DNA of 64,000 bases from Mytilinidion resinicola (GCF_010093595.1 NW_022985448.1:968471-1032470); one strand, 5' to 3'. Shown: positions 47,483-61,950, counted from the first letter of the stretch. Notes: generated by a model not told the origin, from the sequence alone. Numbers and translations are program-made.

Positions 47483-48271
47483 ATGTCTTCGACCGGTGGC
47501 GGGTGGGCGCAGCTCCGGCAGCAGGCTCGCTCGTTAGAGACTCAAGTGGGTTCTTCTTATATCTATGTTGAAGATTCAAGACGCTGACAAGGGAGTACAG
47601 ACCGAAACGCTCTTCCATACATACTCGCAGTATGCCTCCATGACACACATACCCCAGAAACCTTCGGAAGAGGAGCTACGAACGGAGAAACAATTGCAAG
47701 AGGTCCTTGAAAAGGTAGCTTGCGGCTCCTCGGCAATACATATATTCAATGCTCACACAACTGCCAGCGCGAGGCCCTCATAGCACAGCTTTCCCGCCTC
47801 CTTGACTCCGAATCCGCCCTTACCTCCTCGGCCATGAAACAGACCCACGTCGCACGCCACCGAGAAGTCCTGCAGGACCACCGCCGAGAACTCGCTCGTT
47901 TGCGGTCAACGATAGCGGATGCGCGCAACAAGGCCAACCTCCTCTCCAACGTCCGATCTGACATTGATGCGTACCGCTCTTCGAACCCTGCCAACGCCGA
48001 GGCCGAGTACATGCTCGACGAGCGGCGGCGAATCGACAATAGCCACACCATGGCCGACAGCGTCCTTTCCCAGGCGTATGCCGTGAATGAGAACTTTGGG
48101 ATCCAGAGGGAATCGCTCGCCAGCATAAATCGGAGGATTGTTGGCGCAGCAAGCCAAGTGCCGGGGATCAACAGCCTGATCGGACGGATAGGGGCGAAGA
48201 AAAGGAGAGATGGCATAATCCTGGGAAGCTTCATTGCGTTTTGTTTTCTGATGTTACTGTGGTTCTGGTGA
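47483..48271 (+). CDS. gos1: Golgi Qb-SNARE Gos1 (GOSR1/GS28)
   Basis: Three exons: 47483-47545, 47601-47714, 47768-48271; 226 aa, matching the usual Gos1 length. It acts in intra-Golgi and endosome-to-Golgi membrane fusion. The N-terminal part (WAQLRQQARSLETQTETLFHTYS) is the first regulatory helix, central helices are charged, the SNARE motif runs from about 130 to 195 (MADSVLSQAYAVNENFGIQRESLASINRRI), and the C-terminus is a tail anchor (GIILGSFIAFCFLMLLWFW). The GINSLIGRIGAKKRRD linker before the anchor is typical for this SNARE. Confidence 0.93.
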
Positions 48272-48475
48272 TTAAGGTTGTTACAAGGGAGCGTACATTT
48301 GGCACGGCGTCGTGGGCGTTAGGGACGGAGTTTGGAGGATGCGTGATGGACAATCACATTTGTTGGGTTTGCATGGTGCAGGACATGCGCAACTGTTGAA
48401 GCAGCATCGTTCAAATTGTACTATTACATTTCTTCTTACATTGGCCAGCTTGAATGGACAAATACACAGCAGCCT

Positions 48476-49541
48476 CTATACTGCAGCAGTTGCAGCTACA
48501 GCCTTCACCTTCCCATCCACTTTTGACGCCCCGCCATTTAGCACTGGGACGCTATCCACCAGCTTCTGAAGCCCCTTCATCATAGTCTCCGGCTCCCCCT
48601 CCTCGGCATTCCCACTCGCCGCCCAACGGATCTTACACTCTTCATCCAGAAGATACACATACCCCACCCTCCCGTTCAATATCCCAATAGTCTCCCTTAT
48701 CGACTCATCAATGCCCTTCCTCACAATGAAATACTTCCCCCAATCCTCCTCCGCCCGCTGCTTCCTCAATCGATTTTGGAACAAGCTCACCAACCACGCC
48801 TTCGCGAGATTCTCCTCGATATGCACATCGACCCTCTGAGCCTGCTCCTTATTCTTTTTCAAGAACTCCTGCAACCCCGGATTTTGGTCCACCCCGGTAA
48901 ACGTCTTCACCTGGTTCTCCCCCCACAAGCTCGACCACACACTGACAATCGACACCTTCCCCTTCAGCACCGGCGTCGTATCGGTTGGCGAGGCAGACGC
49001 CAGGGTTTTGCCGTGCAGGTTCGGGAAGTAGAGCGCCGCAGAGCTTTTGAAAATCTTGGGGTTCGCGAGGAAGGATTTGCCCTCGCGATACTTTGTCATG
49101 GTGAAGTCGCGGAAGTAGGGCTTGGCTATTTTCGCGGTTCTGCACACAGGTACCGTTAGCATTGCTGTTCCGTAGTGACAGTAGCGGGGCTTGGGAAGGG
49201 GAGGTGTAGGCTTACAATTGCTTGCGCTTCTCGATATGGCGGTCGTAGTTTGTGAAGTCCTTTTTGCGCTGCCGTAGGTTGCGGCTGTCGTAGCCGGTGT
49301 TTTCGCCTGGGCGGGGAGGGTAGTGGAAGCCGATTGGGCGGCCGAGGGCGCGGGGGACGAAGCCGTCGTCATCTTGGGAGCTCTCTTCTGAGGTTTGTAG
49401 CCGTGGGCGTGAGGAAAAGAGTCGGAGGTTGGATGTGACGCGTGGGGCGGCGCGGTGGGGATGGAATGCGCAGCGGATGCATGGTCGCGGTGTCTCGAGG
49501 GCTAGAGATCGAAATGCTAGAAGGAAGGAAGGTCTTAACAT
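48476..49541 (-). CDS. atp10: Mitochondrial ATP synthase assembly factor Atp10
   Basis: Two exons on the minus strand, 49541-49216 and 49139-48476; 329 aa. In yeast Atp10 chaperones subunit 6 into the Fo sector. The N-terminal ~50 residues are Arg/Ser/Leu-rich without acids, a mitochondrial presequence. Conserved stretches: PYFRDFTMTKYREGKSFLANPKIFKSSAALYFPN, VSIVSVWSSLWGENQVKTF and a C-terminal thioredoxin-like segment (GYVYLLDEECKIRWAASG). The splice joins KRKQ to LTAKIAKPYF in frame. It ends tail-to-tail with Gos1, 204 nt apart. Confidence 0.92.
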
Positions 49542-50194
49542 CGTGATGTGGGATATTGGAAGAAGGTTGTGACGATTGAGGTGGACGAGCTTGAAATATT
49601 AGCGGCAGCTAGCCGGGATGTGATTGGTCAGAATTGACACTATTCACATTTCCCCGATGAATTTGTGACAAGCTTCAATAGGATAAACGTGCCTCGACAG
49701 TTACAAGGTACTTGTTCAGTTAGCGTGACGCAGTTGCGGAATTCTTTCCCCAGTCGAAGATGTCATCGACATGGCACTCTAGTTCAGGCCACAGAAATGG
49801 GCAACGAACCCCAGCATTGATGAACGATGAAGCTGGCGTGATTGCTATTCTTATTCTTTCTTCAGCTAAAGCTACTCTGCCAACATCCACTCTACATAGA
49901 AAAAGTTGCAAGCATCTTCTTTGCCATGGTGCAGCCAAAGGAATCCCAGATGTTCAAAAATACACCTGAAAAATACTACCGCCAATTTCGTACCCTACTG
50001 GCCTTCGATTCCCAAGATCTTCAGCTCCTTTGATCTCTGAATGATTGATCACGAATCTGCACGAATCGTGCCCCCAAAAGCTCGACGTGCTGTTCAGGCT
50101 TCCGATAATGCCTTAAAGCTCCCTCAACAGCGGCAAAGATATTGGCACAGATCAATAAGTTTGAGCGCTGTAGTACGAAAGGCCAATTCCAGAT
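49542..50194. other. Intergenic region
   Basis: Upstream of Atp10. Short open frames show no motifs; nothing recognised. Confidence 0.5.
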
Positions 50195-50482
50195 CTATTG
50201 CGTCCACTGTATGTTGAATGGATTCATGCTCGTTCCAAAGCCGGTCAGGATGCCCTTTTGTTCTGTCAATGCTGTCGCTAACGAGTAGATATTCTTCGAA
50301 ATGGTGGGTAGATCCTCAGACGCCACCAATGGTTTCTTGAGCTCGACGAGGCCCATGGCGAGGACAATCAGGATACTAATCAGTGTCAGAGACTGAATGA
50401 GAAGGAGAAGAGCGACGAGCGACGAGCTGCCGCTGTGTGAGGCAGACATCGTAGGAGTTCCGGCGCGATTCGATGGTTTCAT
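50195..50482 (-). CDS. Possible small single-pass membrane protein
   Basis: Open frame of 95 aa with an uncharged hydrophobic run (about residues 21-45: SLVALLLLIQSLTLISILIVLAMG) between hydrophilic flanks, compatible with one membrane helix or signal anchor. No family is recognised, no intron is needed and no homologue can be named. It sits alone in about 1.4 kb between Atp10 and the GNAT gene, so it may be a real small gene or a chance frame. Confidence 0.35.
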   Translation of the reverse strand: MKPSNRAGTPTMSASHSGSSSLVALLLLIQSLTLISILIVLAMGLVELKKPLVASEDLPTISKNIYSLATALTEQKGILTGFGTSMNPFNIQWTQ

Positions 50483-50971
50483 CGTGCTTGTAACATGCGT
50501 AATCTTCTATAGGGTGATACAGTTGACGCGATCTAAAGAGATGATTTAGTGTCAATTGACTATATCTTGGGAATGATAGTATACGGACTGGCTGCATATG
50601 TTTTCGACTTGACTTCATGACAACGCTGCTGGTCTTTCTTTATATTCACAGCGAATACAGAGCTCAGCGAATTACAACGTTAGACGCCGTCTACTTTGGC
50701 GAATTCGTATCTCGCATTCTGTTGCACATTCCGGCCTCACCATCATCTTGGTGGCCCCTTTCCCGTTCCTTGGCACCTTTGATTGGAGCATCAGTGTTAT
50801 TCCAGTCTGCGATCTAGACTTAAAATGTTAGAGCTGAGATAGATCTATTCCTGGTAATCAGCCACGTGGACATGAAGCGCTGTGGCCGAGAATAGGTATG
50901 AGAGCGAGAATCTGGTTGCAGCCATCCATTATGATTAAGGTTAAAGATCATCTCGAGTTTAGGACTGAATT

Positions 50972-51762
50972 CTACGTTGATTTTGGGTTCGGTTTCCTGA
51001 CCATGCACTGAAAAGATCAGCCTCCAATTTCAGGACTGATTCATATCACAGAAGTACTTGACGAACGATTTAAAGAGTCAAGGGGTCTTCTGATAGGAAC
51101 CAAGGAAAGTTGGAACTTACTCCATGCCAATCTACGCCCTCTCCTCCCCAGGGCACTCGATCAAACCACATATCCTTGACTAACACGAAGCCGTATTTCT
51201 CGTAAAGATGTCTTGCCATCATCGAGCTGGTCAAGTAGAACTCTATGCCCAATTCGTCTGCTTTTTCTGCCCCCCACTTCACCACCATGCCCCCAGCACC
51301 TCTCCGGTGGTATTCTGGAAGAGTAGACAGCGTGTCGAGCAGTAGGTATGGCCGATCGCCCATGATCTCCTTCTGGGCTTGGCCAAGAGGTCCCAGCAGT
51401 GCCATGAGGGCCGGTATGTTGACTTCTGGTGGTACGAATGGGGCCTCGTTACTTTTGATGGACACATTTCTATCATCTTCTCTCTTATCCAGTGTGTTGT
51501 GCAACTCAAATTTCGCAGCGGTCATCATTTTCCCAGTCTCGACGTCCACAACCTTCCAATGGTAGGCTCCTGGATTATGAAACTCTTTTTTCCGTTGTTC
51601 TGCTACCTTGGCGAGACTCTCGTCGGACACTGGACGATGGTGGACGATGAGATTCGTTGGGCCTTGGTATGCGATCCAGCGGATGCGCATCCATTCTAGG
51701 CAGTCGTCCTCCTCCATTGGACGTAGTTCGATGGACATGTCTGCTAGAATCTGGGTGTTCAA
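50972..51762 (-). CDS. GNAT-family N-acetyltransferase
   Basis: Predicted acetyl-CoA-dependent acetyltransferase. Motif A is LLDTLSTLPEYHRRGAGGMVVKWG, with the RRGAGG pyrophosphate-binding loop, followed by EFYLTSSMMARHLYEKYGF (motif B). This arrangement is common in fungal GNATs of unknown substrate. Two 3' ends are possible: unspliced, the frame stops at 51070 (230 aa); or a GTAAGT donor after GGA at 51121 joins an acceptor before 51007 to add CMVRKPNPKST (225 aa, stop 50972-50974), which resembles the usual ending of this group and is preferred. The start may be 51762 or the second Met at 51738 (MSIELRPM), which begins the conserved region. Confidence 0.82.
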
Positions 51763-52282
51763 TGTTTAGTGGATGGAAGTTAAAGCGATTTATCCGCCAG
51801 ACGTATAGTCCTCTTGAGCCGAGGTCGAAAGCGTTGTGAAAAGCGTGTGTCACCCGAGATATGACGCTAGAATCGTATGAATGCTGTGGTTTCAGGGGTA
51901 GTTCACCGAGGTGGGCCGTGCCTTGAACTCCAGGACAATCACCTCTCACCTCTCTACACTCACTTCTCATGAAGCAAACTGTCTTCGCAATCAGCGATCA
52001 ACCCTGTGTTAAGGGGCTGTGAACTAGTGTCTTTGACACATAAGTTATTCTCGTGCACACCTGCATGAATGGCTCCGGACATCACAGCATAGATTCCGTA
52101 GAGAGTCTATGAATTCCTCGACCTCCCTACGGGACTTTAGACTGCCAAGAGTTATCACAATGGGGAGAATACACTTCCGGTTTACACCTAGGTTTTATAT
52201 CCTGATTTGCTACTAGTCATTACAATCTGGATTTGTTAATGCGGAATGAGCCTCCTAGCGCAGGCTATGCTCAAGATCTAGC
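51763..52282. other. Intergenic region
   Basis: Between the GNAT gene start and the old yellow enzyme stop, both on the minus strand. Nothing recognised. Confidence 0.5.
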
Positions 52283-54625
<2,343 letters not shown>

Positions 54626-57277
54626 TCAGAAATGCCCTGCATCAGCCTGAAACCCATCAATCTCAAACACACTCAAATCCAGCGCGTCATGCAGCATCCA
54701 ATCCTGCACATCCGAACCTGCAGCTCCATCCCATACTGGCCCCCATGATAATCCAACGGCAGGTTGTCCAGCGGCGGCCCAAACGTAAACTGCCCCCCTT
54801 CCATATCCCCATTTCCAAAGTCGTGACTATCGTGCCTCTCGGTATTCGGACTCGTGCCTAAGCTTAAACTCCCCTCACCGCTGGCTTCAGTTTCCGCTCC
54901 AGCCATATCCGCGACCATAGCCTCAAACTCCTCCTGGCCCTCCTCATTCTTATCTATCGTCCGCAGCGTCTGCCTCAGCGTAGGCCTCAACTTCTTGATT
55001 GCCCGCCTTGGCGCGTACTTCCCTTCCTCAATACTATCCAGCGCATTTTGCTTAATCGTCTCAAACACATCACGGTACTTCTTCGCGCCGGGCCAGCGCT
55101 CCGTGATGATGTATAGCACGATGCCGAAGACCTCGCGCGGCGATATCCAGGCGCAGTAGATGAGGGTCAGCCCGGCGAGGAAGACAGTGCAGCGCCATGA
55201 GGTAGAAGCCGGCCGAGACGTTCTGATGCAGCTTTTTGTAGGTCTGGCACACGCCGCCGCAGGCTTCGGCGCATTTGCGGAGGAACTGGGTGTTTGTTTG
55301 TTGCCGGGAGAGGCGGGGATGGAGGAGGAAGCGCATGCATTTGTAGTAGTACACCATCTATAGACCTCGGGTGAGTGTTTGTGGATAAGGTTGGAAGAGA
55401 GGGGGAGGAGAGACGTACGTGGTAGTCGTAACCGTCCATGGACATGGAGTCTAGTTCTACATTTGAGGGAGTGTCAGGGTTTCGTGCATCTCGAGGCATA
55501 TTTGCTTTCCATTGCTCTAGTTGTAGTACAAATCTCTCGGCTTCTGGTTCTGTTACGCTAGTGGGTTGATCGACACGGTAGATCGCTTGCTGAATGTTGG
55601 ATTCGATGATTCTTAGGCGGCATATGTGGATGAAGCAGCTCATAGATGATGATTTGGCGGGAGGCTGGTCCCCATGTATCTTTGCGGCACGATGTGCCTG
55701 CTTGAGTAACGCAGGGTCTTCGACAGCTTCATCGACGTCCAGGGGTAACTTTTGGTAGTCAGCACGGATTTAGTTGTTCTAGATGAGAGGAAAGCACTTA
55801 TTTCAACATCGATGTCCCGATCAGAGATTGCGAACGGTCTTCCTAAGATGATAGATACTGGTCTATCAAGATAATAACAAGACCAAAAGACCCTTTTCCT
55901 CATCTCAGTCTCCATAAGCGGCCTCCTTTTCCGAGGAGTTCTTCGATGAAACCCCATGTCAATGCACTGCCGCATAGCGAGTCCAACATACGTCCAAGCG
56001 CCTGGTCCTCTCGGTGCTCTCAAGCTGTATATCGAGAAAAGAAGCAACACCTCTACAGATCGGATCTCGTGATACTGTAGTATCTCATCCAAATGTCGCA
56101 GTGCTGCTGCATGGTGCTCTTCCGGGAAGAAATTACCCGCCTCGCCCGTGGTCTCTAGGAATCGCCCCCCAATAGCATACACCAAGTGCAAAAGCGCAGT
56201 AGAGTACGGATCGACCAGATTCAACCTCTCCGCATGTAGCCTGCGTACATATGGCGTCCGTAGTACTGGCCATCGTGTCGAAATGTGCTTCAAGTACCCC
56301 TTGAATAGCCTCTCCGCAATATCCGCTGGAACATGTCGCGCCTCTAGTATCCCATCCGGTGGACTTGCAGCCGTGCATACCGACTTCGGGCTAAGATGCT
56401 CTTCGATTCCCCGTCCATTCGTTGCTGTGAAGGTCTCTTTCGCCTTGACTATCGATCCGATCATCCGGCCCATCGTGATATGTGAAGAAGCGCCAATATA
56501 CCCCCCACCAGCCTCCAGCGACAAGTCCCTTAGAATTTCAACTACCGATTCCACGCCTCCGAAATCGTTTAGATCGGTCCGGCTCTCAGCGTAATCTCCA
56601 ACATCAAATGACACACTCGGCCGCTTCGTATGCCTCCTCACAGCCACCGCATTCGTAGGGGTTGGCGCTGTGCTCGAACTCGACCACCAATCCCCGATCC
56701 CATTTACACTGCTAAATGCTACAGTCATTGAATTCTTGGGCGGACTATCACTACCAGCCTCATCGCCCCCGCCACCGCCCCCGCTCCCGCTCCCATTCGC
56801 ATTTGCATTCCCGGCGGAACCCAGCTCTTTCTGTAGCTTCTTCCAGTGCACCAAGCCCTCGTTTCTATCCCCTCGCGCATAAGAATGCCTTATAGTTCAG
56901 CGACGCGGTTTTCGATGGCGCGGAAGTATTGCTCGCGGGTACCGTTCACGGTTTTGGAGGGCACGATGTACTCGCAATTCGCTTGAAAGTTACGGCAGTT
57001 GGCGCAAGTGGGGTGGACGCCGTCGCATCTGTGCTGGAAAGGTTAGTTTTGTTGCTCTTTCAGAATAACTTTCATGCTTCAGATTCTCGGGGATTTTGTG
57101 ATCAATGCTTAGGGTGGGATTGCGACTGTGGAAGCGTTGCTCAAGAAAAGGGCAAGCATATCTCTTCCTCGTTTTACACCTCTGGCAGGCCACCGCAACC
57201 CTCGCCCTTTTCACAGGCTTTGGTTTGTCTGTAGCAGCAGTGCTGTTCGCGCTGTCCTGTGTTCTCATTGCGTTCAT
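54626..57277 (-). pseudogene. Decayed Zn(II)2Cys6 fungal_trans transcription factor
   Basis: Homology is continuous from a zinc cluster (CQRCKTRK, then RCDGVHPTCANC) through a coiled linker, a full fungal_trans domain (KRVFWSCYYLDRPVSIILGRPF) and a C-terminal acidic block, yet no single mRNA can encode it. Lesions, minus strand: no GT donor at intron 1 near 57160 (AT where GT is expected); nonsense TAA at 56890-56892 after ENRVAEL; one-base loss near 56855 before LVHWKKLQ; intron donor ATAAGT instead of GTAAGT at 55801; two-base loss near 55188; and a further frame change near 54711. The last lost frame would end at 54626. Introns, frame and protein similarity between lesions are otherwise well kept, so decay looks recent. 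Confidence 0.85.
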
Positions 57278-58042
57278 GCGCGTGGAACTCGTGATTCATA
57301 CACTCGTGATAACGTAGAAGAGAAAGCAGAGAATAGGCAAGTATATGAACTCATTGAGAGGCGCAAGTAAGAAGGGAAGTATGCTTGCGGCCACGCGCCG
57401 TGGGCCTCCTGTACATATATCTCGGCATTTTCTCAACGAACTCTAAGCTCCCCTCGCCTCTCTCGTTGATAACGAAGACCATTTTCCCCTCCTAATCCCT
57501 AGAACACGATCGTCGTGGACCCTGCCCGCCATACTTGCGCAACCTGGGCATCGTCCCAGGATCCTGCACCGCGTTCTGGACTGGCACTTCAGGTTGACAG
57601 CTCCCCCCACCAATAGGCATGTCGGACTGCGCGGTTTGATATACCTAACTTATGGTTGCTGGGACGCTAGGCCGCGAGTCGAGGCCGACTGGCTGGCGAG
57701 GACGGGTGGCGGTGGTGAGGGATGAGAGGGGGAATGGAGAGGCCCCGAAGAATAGCCTGACTCAGGAGGGCCTGAAGAGATAAGGATAGATGACACAGGT
57801 GGGAAACTCCGGGCCAGAAAGACCGAAAAGCGGATGCATGTCACCGCACACATTGCTCTTTTGGATCTAGCATCCGTGTTGTACGACGGGATTGAAGTGG
57901 CGTTTGCGTTTGACATTGGAACACCAAGCGACTATTGACGATTACCGGATTAGGCAAGGCAGTGCGAACGTCACATGTGATCCACGTGCATCAAAACTAG
58001 CTACAAGAACAAGATACCGCTACACTTCAGATCTCTAACAGT
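57278..58042. other. Intergenic region between two decayed genes
   Basis: Promoter side of the decayed regulator and 3' side of the AtuA-like pseudogene. No gene is supported on either strand. Confidence 0.5.
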
Positions 58043-59919
58043 CTAGATCTTCCCCCTCTCTAGAAACACATTCGGCACATCTACAATCTTACACCTGAGA
58101 TACTCCGCTAAGAATTTGCCTAGGATATCATACGTCGCATTCGCGGTCACGCCCCGATCCAACCAATCATGTAGCAAGAAATGCACCGCCCACAGCTGCT
58201 CAAACTCCATGTGATCGATCTGCTGTCCGTGGTATTCTTCCCCTAGTAGCTCGATGAATGTCTTCAGGCTCAGGAAGCTGCGCAGCCGTGCCCATTCGTC
58301 TCCGTGTCGAACGAACAGACCAATATTGCAGTTGGAGCCCTTATCACCCGCGCGTGCAAGAACGACGTAGCCGAGAGGTACGGAGTGGTGGGGCCGAAGG
58401 ATGTGAGGGAGACGGGGGAAGTGGGAGGATAGGAGGGCTGTTGTGGTTTGTGAGGAATGGTGTTTGAAGGGGGTGGCAGTATGATGGATTTCATAGAAGA
58501 ATTGGAGAAGTGGATTGTTTGTGTTGGTTGGGGGATGAGAGTTGGGAAGTATTCTTGATACTGTTGAAATATGAGCGACTATTACTGTGTGGACGCATTG
58601 ACAGAACTTACTGGTATAGGTGACGCTGTTCTCCGGTCTGGATGGTAGGTCGCCGCCGGGAAAGATTGCATGATGATGTCGAATGCTGGCCTTATGAAGG
58701 TCTCTACTGACAGGGCTTTAGTATCCTTCGACTCGACCACAAGCCGCAAGTCAACTGTTGCAGCGTTCTGGTTCTTGGGATTTCTCTCCACGGAACCATA
58801 GACGGTGAGGTCAAATGTCGTAAACTTGGAGAGCCACTCCTTTCCATAACTGTGCTTCATCTGGATATCTAGCATCTTGACCTTCTCTTCAATATCAAGT
58901 CCGACTAGTGCCCAGTGAATCTCTGCCTTGTAGCCGCCAAATGCCGTAAGTCCGCACTTTGTCGTACTCGGCGGAGGCAGTCCAGTGATTCCAGAAAGAC
59001 ACACACAATTCTTTCCAATCTCTGTGAATTTGGCTTTGTCGATGACAGCGGTGACATCGCTATTTAGGTAGTAGGCGCCTTGAATCTCGTAAAGAAGCTG
59101 TTCTTTACAAGTTTCAACAATGACAATTCCTCCAGTTCCCTCGACTTTGGTGATGATGACATCTGCGTCGTGGGATATTTCTGCAATGGGGTACCCAAAG
59201 TCATGCATCGTGTCCCAATCCAAGCTCTTGAATCCGGTGTAGTTACCGCCAGTCACATAGGTCGAACATTCGATAAGGTGACCAGCAATGAGACTCTGTG
59301 CAAGCTTATCGAAATCTGTTACCGCCCAGCCATGCCGCCATGCTGCTGCCCCTATGATCGGGGATGCGTCGGCTACTCGGCCACATATGACAATGTCTGC
59401 ACCAACTCCGAAAGTCTTCGCAATGCCCATGCCGCCAAGATAGCATTGTGCAAATATTGGCTCATATGGCCAATCTGCCAATGACTGTCCAGTACATACG
59501 CTGACGAATGAAGACGGGCCCTTCTTCAGTGATGCTTAGATTTGATCTAGCACCGCGTCACCCTCGACCCAAGCAACATTCAGATCCAGTCCCTCTTCAT
59601 TTACCATGGATACAACAATATCGAACAGCTCTTTCGTCGCAACTGTGCCCGCATTCGCTGCTAGCTTCAGCTTCTTCTTGGCGATATTCTCCAGAGCCGG
59701 CTCGAGCGCGTCGATGAATGTTGGCTCGTATCCAACGCCCAGGTCGTTGACAATATCGTATGCTCGTGTCGTCATGTTGACTTCTGACATCCAGTCTCCA
59801 ACAAACACGTCGATTGGCTCATTGGATGCGGCGGCGATTGCGATGGCATCTCGGCGGTCAGATGGGGATCCAGAAATGTTCATGACGCGGACCGGCCGCT
59901 GGGGATTGACGGAACCCAT
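58043..59919 (-). pseudogene. Decayed AtuA/DUF1446-family gene
   Basis: Family members are named after AtuA of acyclic terpene utilisation; their chemistry is poorly defined. The N-terminal half (VGDWMSEVNMT, ANAGTVATKELF) and the core (FAQCYLGGMGIAKTFG, VICGRVADASP, GTGGIVIVETCKEQLLYEI) are clear. The frame carries TAA at 59536-59538 in the conserved linker before the FAQCYLGG block, while the same frame continues uninterrupted afterwards. An intron (58561-58611) then joins YQEYFPTL. A one-base loss near 58378 throws the conserved VVLARAGDKGSNCNIGLF block out of frame; that lost frame runs to TAG at 58043-58045. The TAA alone could be avoided by a 69-nt in-frame intron, but the frameshift could not. 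Confidence 0.78.
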
Positions 59920-60679
59920 CTTGACGAAATTGGTATTACTGGAAAAATCTGTTGTGAGTAATTTCTGGAGTGAATGTTTGATATTTAGTTACGGCAGTAG
60001 TTAATATGCCAGGAGCTGTACTGTAGATTAGTCGCTAGATCAAACGCAAGCCTGCGGAACATTCAACATCAACTCTCGTCGGAGACTTAGCCGTAGGGCT
60101 ATGGGTAGTAGGGCCATGGGTATAGCCCATAGGATTTGGTCTTTTGAGCCTACAAACTCCTAGATCTGTTGTTGTTGGTGATCAGATGGTGGTCACGGCT
60201 GATATCGGAAGGCTTCCGAAGCGATCGGCTCTGCTCCTAGTACCCGAAAGTGGGTTCGACTAGGGCCCGACGGAAGAGGAAAGGTCCCATTTGCTCGATG
60301 CCGACTCTTCCTTTGGCCTGCGGGAGGGCAGGGAACGCAAATCTGGCAACGGGGAGCGCGCACGCCATCCGCCCTATGTATGATAGGCGCACGCGGGTCG
60401 GAAAAGGGCAAATCGGCCCTGTATTCTAGTGGCTTCCGCGATGCAAAATCCTTTTGTCATACCGATTCTGTGACCTTATCCCACTACCCAAGCACGAAGG
60501 AGAAGCTTACCACTGCCGGTAACTTGAAACGTCCCGTTGCGTCCTATTTGTATATCACCATCATGTCCTCCTGGTAGAATCACCATCTTTAGACAATCAG
60601 ACCACCATCGTATCTTGTCCCTCTTTCAGCCTTTTGGATTTCTAATCCGTTATCTCGGACGTATTCCGCACTGGTAGCA
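59920..60679. promoter_or_regulatory. Divergent interval, AtuA-like pseudogene / MDR gene
   Basis: Separates two divergent starts, with short self-similar words near 60095-60135 (GGGTAGTAGGGCCATGGGTA). No defined element. Confidence 0.45.
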
Positions 60680-61950
60680 ATGGCCACCGTTCAGACCCAA
60701 CCACAGCCCTTGGGTATCAGGACAACATCGTGGCAGAGCATCCGCGGGCTACTGAAGAAGGCTCGTCGCCATCGGGCCAAACGTAGCAGCACTACGATTA
60801 CTGTCGGCGAAAAGAAAGACGTGCAGTATGATTCGGCCGTCGAGATCGTAGAAAGCCCAAACAAGACCGAATATCCACATCTCCAATTCCACAAGGCATT
60901 AGTCGTCGCGGAGAAGGGTCAATATGAAGTTCGACATAGCCATCCTGTCCCACACCTGGACGACGATGAAGTGATGATCCGGAACCACTGTGTTGGCTTG
61001 AACCCAATCGACTGGAAATCCGTGGATTACAACTTTTGCCTCCCTAAGTTCCCATGGGTACGTACCTCCACAAACGTCAACCACTGAAGTAATCTAACAG
61101 CCACCAGGTAACCGGCCGCGAGATGTCTGGTGTAGTACACAAGGTCGGGAAGAACGTCAAGAATCTGAGTGCAGGAGACAGAGTCTGGACAAGCACATAT
61201 TACCGTGACGTCCGAGCTGGTTGCTTTCAAGAGCTTGTAGTAGTGCCCGAGCACACAGTGCTCCCAATTCCCGCCAATCTCGACTTCGAATCTGCGGCGT
61301 GTCTGGGCGTGGCTGCACTCACCGCTGGAATGGCCCTATGGAAGTGGTTGGGAGTGCCGTTGCCAGAAACCACCGGAGCACTAAAAGAAAGCCATGAATC
61401 GGACTGGCTTCTGATTTGGGGAGGCTCCACTGTAACAGGCCAATTTGCAACCCAGTACGCTATCGCGAGTGGACTGAACGTGATCACCGTAACCTCTGAG
61501 CGAACGAAGAACCTATCGCAGAGGCTTGGAGCAACACATGTCGTATCCAGAGACGGCAAGAGTGACGACGAGATCGTGTCGGAGATCAAAGCTGTTACCG
61601 GCGGAAAGGTTACACGAGCGATTGACTTAGTGGGCCCGAAGACTGCGACACTGGTTCTGCAATGTGTTTCGGAAACCTTTGCCGTCGAGTTTGCCCCCTT
61701 GGCGATGATGTCGTCGAAGCAGGTCGTCCCTGAGAATGTAACAGCACACACGGTGGAAATGAAGCAATTCGTGCTCGACAGGTCAAATACGTTCTACGCA
61801 GAGGAGCTGAATCGTATGCTCCAATCTGGAGAGCTGAAGCTGCCAGAAATCCACGTCATGGATGGCGGTTTGGAGGTGGTGGTGAGCGGATTGGACATGC
61901 TGAAGAAAGGGGATATGGGGGGGAAGAAAATGGTTGTGCGTATGCAATAA
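60680..61950 (+). CDS. MDR-superfamily enoyl-reductase-like oxidoreductase
   Basis: Two exons, 60680-61057 and 61108-61950; 406 aa. Zinc-free medium-chain dehydrogenase/reductase of the type that includes the trans-acting enoyl reductases of fungal polyketide pathways and quinone-oxidoreductase-like proteins. GroES-like part: VMIRNHCVGLNPIDWKSVDY, then VTGREMSGVVHKVGKNVKNLSAGDRVW; the CxxC structural-zinc site is absent. Rossmann part: LLIWGGSTVTGQFATQYAI (GGSxxxG NADPH loop). An unusual basic N-terminal extension of about 65 residues (RGLLKKARRHRAKR) precedes the fold and could be a targeting sequence. No PKS gene is in view, so a polyketide role is only a possibility. Intact, unlike the neighbouring AtuA-like gene. 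Confidence 0.9.

Noticed and set aside
59520..59590. A 69-nt in-frame intron that would remove the TAA in the AtuA-like gene
   Set aside because: Possible by GT-AG rules, but it would delete a linker that the family normally keeps, and the separate frameshift near 58378 would still inactivate the gene.
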